Shown piece by piece: positions 7,383 to 9,560 of a stretch of 9,560 bases of DNA. Both the position numbers and the translations under genes were made by a program. Source of the DNA: RGIG3009 sp045653425 (GTDB lineage: Bacteria; Bacillota; Clostridia; Oscillospirales; Acutalibacteraceae). The notes under the pieces were generated by a model. The model did no database searches. It was not told where the DNA came from and saw only the letters and a program-made list of their open reading frames with translations. The stretch covers positions 1 to 9,560 of the forward strand of contig JAZOLU010000046.1 in the NCBI GenBank assembly GCA_045653425.1, written 5' to 3'. Every line of letters begins with the position of its first letter. Position 1 is the stretch's first letter.

Positions 7383-8747
7383 TTACAAAATTACTGTCAT
7401 TATTGAATGTGCTTCAAGTTCAACCGAGGTGCAAACATCATTATGCCTTACTACCGCCGGCAGAGCTTGATTAGCTGTATTCATCATAACAAGCACAATA
7501 CTGTTATCAGGATTTTTAAAGGCAATTGTGTATATCTGCTCGCAGTATTTGGTAGTGGCGATGCGTTTAGCACCTAAATGTACAAATTTTGAAAAATGCC
7601 CAATGTAGTAATAAATCGGTGTAAAAACAAGTTCCTTGCTTTCGGTATCAAAAAGCACCGGAGCATAACAACCGCTTGACTTATCTTCAAAAACAACACC
7701 TGCAACAGAGATTGTTTCAGCACTGCGATTATGGAAAGGACCTCCCTTTTCGCTAAGCAATAAATTCCAATCGCAAAAAGCAGAAGTGAAATTGCTGAAA
7801 TCACCTATAATCTCCTTGCCATAACGTTCAGCAAGCTGTAACACATCGCCATTGATACCACCGCAATTTTCAGTGCTGATAAGCACCTTGCCAAACCGCT
7901 CGTGCACAAGACGCATACCGTCAAAATGGTCACCTGAATACCAGTGATGACCAACACCCCAAACACGATTTTTAACTTTTTCTGATGAAAAAATCTTTTT
8001 GCTGCGATCATAAACACGCTCTTTATTATGATCCCAAATAATAATTTTTATTTCCGAAAGGCCCTCTTTTTCAAAAACAGGTGATAAATATTTTTCAATA
8101 AAATCCCGTTCATCCTCTGGGGAATAATAGCAACTTTCCCAAGTTTGCTTAGCAATAGGTTCGTTTTGCACACTGATTGCAGAAATGGTAATGCCTTCTT
8201 CTGCCATAGCCTTTATATACTTAGCATAATACCTTGCCCAAACCTCTTTATATTCTTCCTTTAAAGAACCGCCCTTAATAGAACTTTCATTATCCTTCAT
8301 AAAAGCCGGTGGACTCCAAGGAGAAGCAAAAAGCACAAGTTCATCAGAACAATGCTGCATAGCATCCTTAATAAAAGGAATTGTATATTTTCTATCACGG
8401 TCAATATTAAACGTTTTAAGTTCGCTATCGCCATTTTCAATGTATGTATAGATATCAAGTGAAAAATCACAAGAGTTTATATGTGTCCTACCGAAGTTGT
8501 ATCCAATACCATTTTCACGCGAAAAATAGCTTTCCATAAATTTTTTCTTTTGTTCATCATTAAGTAAAGAATAAATGTATGCCGCTGACTCTGTAAATGC
8601 GCCTCCAAATCCCAAAACGGATTGGTATTCAATTTCATCAAAGACATTTACAACACGCGTTTCTGTACTTTCAGAAACATTTCCTGTTTCAATTATTTTT
8701 TCATCAAAATAAATATCTTTGCTCGGTATGGATTTTATAATTTTCAT
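7383..8747 (-). CDS. GH30 family glycoside hydrolase, cytoplasmic
   Basis: A 454-residue retaining glycosidase of the glucosylceramidase-like GH30 family, full length for the family (about 440-490). Recognisable blocks in order: GFGGAFTESAA (46-56), SPWSPPAFM (142-150), ISVQNEP (191-197) with acid/base E196, GHHWYSGDHF (266-275), LISTENCGG (289-297) with nucleophile E293, and CDWNLLLSEKGGP (325-337); then the beta-sandwich part with TPIYYYIGHFSKFV. There is no signal peptide, so it should act inside the cell on imported sugars: beta-glucosidase or beta-1,6-glucanase activities are both known in GH30 and cannot be separated here. The segment from about 339 to 360, between GGP and YAPVLFD, looks somewhat longer than usual. 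GAGAGG lies about 9 nt before the ATG at 8747. Its DNA is clearly poorer in G+C (20-42% in lines counted by hand) than the GH16, greA and lysS genes, a sign of separate origin. Confidence 0.93.
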   Translation of the reverse strand: MKIIKSIPSKDIYFDEKIIETGNVSESTETRVVNVFDEIEYQSVLGFGGAFTESAAYIYSLLNDEQKKKFMESYFSRENGIGYNFGRTHINSCDFSLDIYTYIENGDSELKTFNIDRDRKYTIPFIKDAMQHCSDELVLFASPWSPPAFMKDNESSIKGGSLKEEYKEVWARYYAKYIKAMAEEGITISAISVQNEPIAKQTWESCYYSPEDERDFIEKYLSPVFEKEGLSEIKIIIWDHNKERVYDRSKKIFSSEKVKNRVWGVGHHWYSGDHFDGMRLVHERFGKVLISTENCGGINGDVLQLAERYGKEIIGDFSNFTSAFCDWNLLLSEKGGPFHNRSAETISVAGVVFEDKSSGCYAPVLFDTESKELVFTPIYYYIGHFSKFVHLGAKRIATTKYCEQIYTIAFKNPDNSIVLVMMNTANQALPAVVRHNDVCTSVELEAHSIMTVIL

Positions 8748-8799
8748 AACAATATTCCTCTCTTATATCACTTTTTCCTTCGCAATGCTTTGTGTTGAA

Positions 8800-8829
8800 A
8801 TTATATCATATAAACTTAACTATCGTCAA
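8800..8829 (-). promoter_or_regulatory. Sigma-A promoter of the GH30 gene
   Basis: On the minus strand -35 TTGACG (8824-8829) and -10 TATAAT (8800-8805) are spaced 18 nt apart. Transcription would begin near 8793, giving a leader of roughly 45 nt before the ATG at 8747. The large dyad at 8828-8868 abuts and slightly overlaps the -35. Confidence 0.8.
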
Positions 8830-8868
8830 TACTTTCGATAAGACTTTGTCGGAAGTATCGAAAGCATT
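8828..8868. promoter_or_regulatory. Large dyad directly upstream of the GH30 -35, putative operator
   Basis: CTTTCGATA (8832-8840) and TATCGAAAG (8856-8864) are perfect 9-nt arms around 15 nt. The symmetry extends to 13-nt arms (8828-8840 and 8856-8868) with one mismatch. The spacer holds a further smaller dyad, ACTT...AAGT (8844-8857). Its centre lies about 55 nt before the predicted transcription start, a place used by activators, while its left edge touches the -35, which would also suit a repressor. The arms are not a match I recognise for LacI, GntR or CcpA (cre) operators. The symmetry is seen directly; the role is inferred. Confidence 0.6.
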
Positions 8869-8934
8869 ATCCATTACATTAAATACGGGGAAAAGAAACT
8901 GCAACAAACTGTGTGGTATGTGTTAAAAACAGCC

Positions 8935-8948
8935 TTCCGTTTACGGAA
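8935..8948. repeat. Perfect 14-bp palindrome
   Basis: TTCCGT-TT-ACGGAA is a perfect palindrome apart from the TT centre. The 10-mer inside it, CCGTTTACGG, recurs in reverse-complement form (CCGTAAACGG) at 9543-9552 inside another palindrome, so the two flank the ParB remnant. Function unknown. Otherwise 8869-8978 shows no gene. Confidence 0.4.
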
Positions 8949-8978
8949 TAATTCCCCTTCGTTTGGAAATAAAAAAAT

Positions 8979-9223
8979 TCAACTATTTTTCATTTTCCTA
9001 TGTAATGTTTTTCTATAATGCTCTAATACCTTTTTATCTACCTTAATCATTCTGATTGTGTGAGAAAACGATGGGAAAACATCGGTTTCATCTATAATGT
9101 CCACAATATCCCTTTTGCCTCTTCGTCCAGGTAAAACAGTTCTACGGCAGGTTGCATCTTCATTCTGCCCTTGTCAACGAATCCCAAAAGTTCAGGAACT
9201 AAATAAGTAAGTCTGATATATCT
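8979..9223 (-). pseudogene. Decayed ParB-like protein gene, frameshifted and truncated
   Basis: Reading leftward from 9223, one frame gives RYIRLTYLVPELL, then AVELFYLDEEAKG and a stop at 9092. This matches the helix-turn-helix region of ParB/Spo0J-like proteins carried by integrative and conjugative elements (typical members read RYIRLT..ELL..VD.G.I...PAVELSYL). Near 9110-9117, at a run of four A and three G, the similarity moves to another frame: RDIVDIIDETDVFPSFSH then TIRMIK, which is the expected continuation (family: TPSLSQAIRMKK), ending at a TGA at 8979-8981. A single-base loss in the homopolymer explains this. Upstream of 9223 the open frame runs on to an ATG at 9346 but no longer resembles ParB, so the N-terminal nuclease-like part is missing or replaced. 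No ribosome site is evident. From 9224 to 9431 I see no other gene. Confidence 0.7.
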
Positions 9224-9431
9224 AACCGAACCACTCAAAACAAACAACCAAATGGAGTGGGTTGCCCGGATAAATAATATCCGTAACAGAGCCACAGAAA
9301 TTATCACTGCCGATTTGGTTCTCATATAATACTTAAAGGCCTTCATGGACTTTCAATATAACCGATTAACCATCATACAGGCAATCGTAACAATATAGAA
9401 TGGGTTATCCGGCTCATTACATAATAAAAAT

Positions 9432-9450
9432 CCCCCCGCATAGCGGGGGG
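9432..9450 (-). terminator. Strong rho-independent terminator
   Basis: CCCCCCGC (9432-9439) and GCGGGGGG (9443-9450) form an 8-bp, nearly all-GC stem with a 3-nt loop. On the minus strand it is followed by ATTTTTATTAT, an excellent terminator for a gene entering from the right of the window. On the plus strand the tail TATTTCATTTT is weaker but could also work. Confidence 0.8.
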
Positions 9451-9464
9451 TATTTCATTTTCGG

Positions 9465-9554
9465 GCATAGCCCTATGCGATACTGGCTGCGCACAAGTGC
9501 GCTTTTTATTGGCCTGCCAGCCACGCACCGATTATTTACTACCCGTAAACGGGT
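9465..9554. repeat. Cluster of hairpins with an oriT-like AAGTGCGC core
   Basis: Three hairpins follow each other: GCATAG-CC-CTATGC (9465-9478), GCGCA-CAAG-TGCGC (9489-9502) and ACCCGT-AA-ACGGGT (9541-9554). Longer arms TGGCTG (9484-9489) and CAGCCA (9518-9523) enclose the middle one. The middle hairpin is followed on the plus strand by TTTTTATT, so it could simply be a rho-independent terminator. Its AAGTGCGC (9495-9502) also equals the core of nick regions of the IncQ / pIP501 / pGO1 kind (TAAGTGCGCCCT), where a relaxase cuts beside an inverted repeat. The CCCT that usually follows is absent here. Near a ParB remnant a transfer origin is plausible but unproven. Confidence 0.45.
9489..9509 (+). 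terminator. Possible plus-strand terminator hairpin
   Basis: The stem GCGCA/TGCGC (loop CAAG) is followed at 9503-9507 by five T and then ATT, the form of a short rho-independent terminator on the plus strand. No plus-strand gene ends nearby in the window, so this competes with the oriT-like reading of the same hairpin. Confidence 0.4.
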
Positions 9555-9560
9555 TCCGCG

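Noticed and set aside
9092..9346. An intact 84-residue protein gene
   Set aside because: Only its C-terminal half resembles ParB, the similarity continues in another frame past its stop, and no ribosome site precedes the ATG.

Overview
The window looks like chromosomal DNA of a Gram-positive, low-to-mid G+C bacterium of the Bacillota, most likely a gut-type clostridium (Oscillospirales or Christensenellales-like; this placement is inference). Support comes from strong Shine-Dalgarno sequences, near-perfect sigma-A promoters, the greA-lysS gene order, a Hol_Tox-type small toxin start, and a large secreted glycoside hydrolase built with Big_2 and CARDB modules. Every gene recognised here lies on the minus strand.

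Layout, left to right. (a) 1-160: the first nine codons of a holin-like / type I toxin-like peptide run off the left edge. They are preceded by a sigma-A promoter and a structured leader of about 100 nt in which the ribosome site can be masked by, or freed from, alternative pairings. (b) 161-444: no gene; a 12-bp-stem hairpin (probable lysS terminator) and a cluster of short direct and inverted repeats just beyond lysS. (c) 445-2630: a housekeeping operon, greA then lysS, from one consensus promoter. (d) 2660-7284: one gene for a secreted, roughly 1480-residue GH16 beta-glucanase with three CBM-like modules, three Big_2 domains, a CARDB domain, a bacterial-repeat domain and a C-terminal domain I cannot name, with its own promoter and an upstream inverted repeat. 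(e) 7383-8868: a cytoplasmic GH30 glycosidase with its own promoter and a 13-nt-arm dyad just upstream of the -35. (f) 8935-9560: a decayed ParB-like gene of the type carried by integrative and conjugative elements, a strong minus-strand terminator and a dense run of hairpins including one with an AAGTGCGC core like some oriT nick regions.

Functionally, the GH16 enzyme (outside the cell, endo-cleavage of beta-1,3-type glucan) and the GH30 enzyme (inside the cell, trimming beta-glucosides or beta-1,6-linked products) could act in sequence on laminarin-like or fungal beta-glucan. No transporter or regulator is in view, so this is inference from adjacency and family. The two genes differ clearly in base composition: GH16, greA and lysS are about half G+C by hand counts of sample lines, while GH30 and the flank to about 9430 are roughly 35-40%. 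With the ParB remnant next door, the right-hand part reads as DNA that arrived on, or was later hit by, a mobile element. The most interesting signals are the toxin leader switch, the GH30 operator-like dyad, and the oriT-like hairpin cluster.
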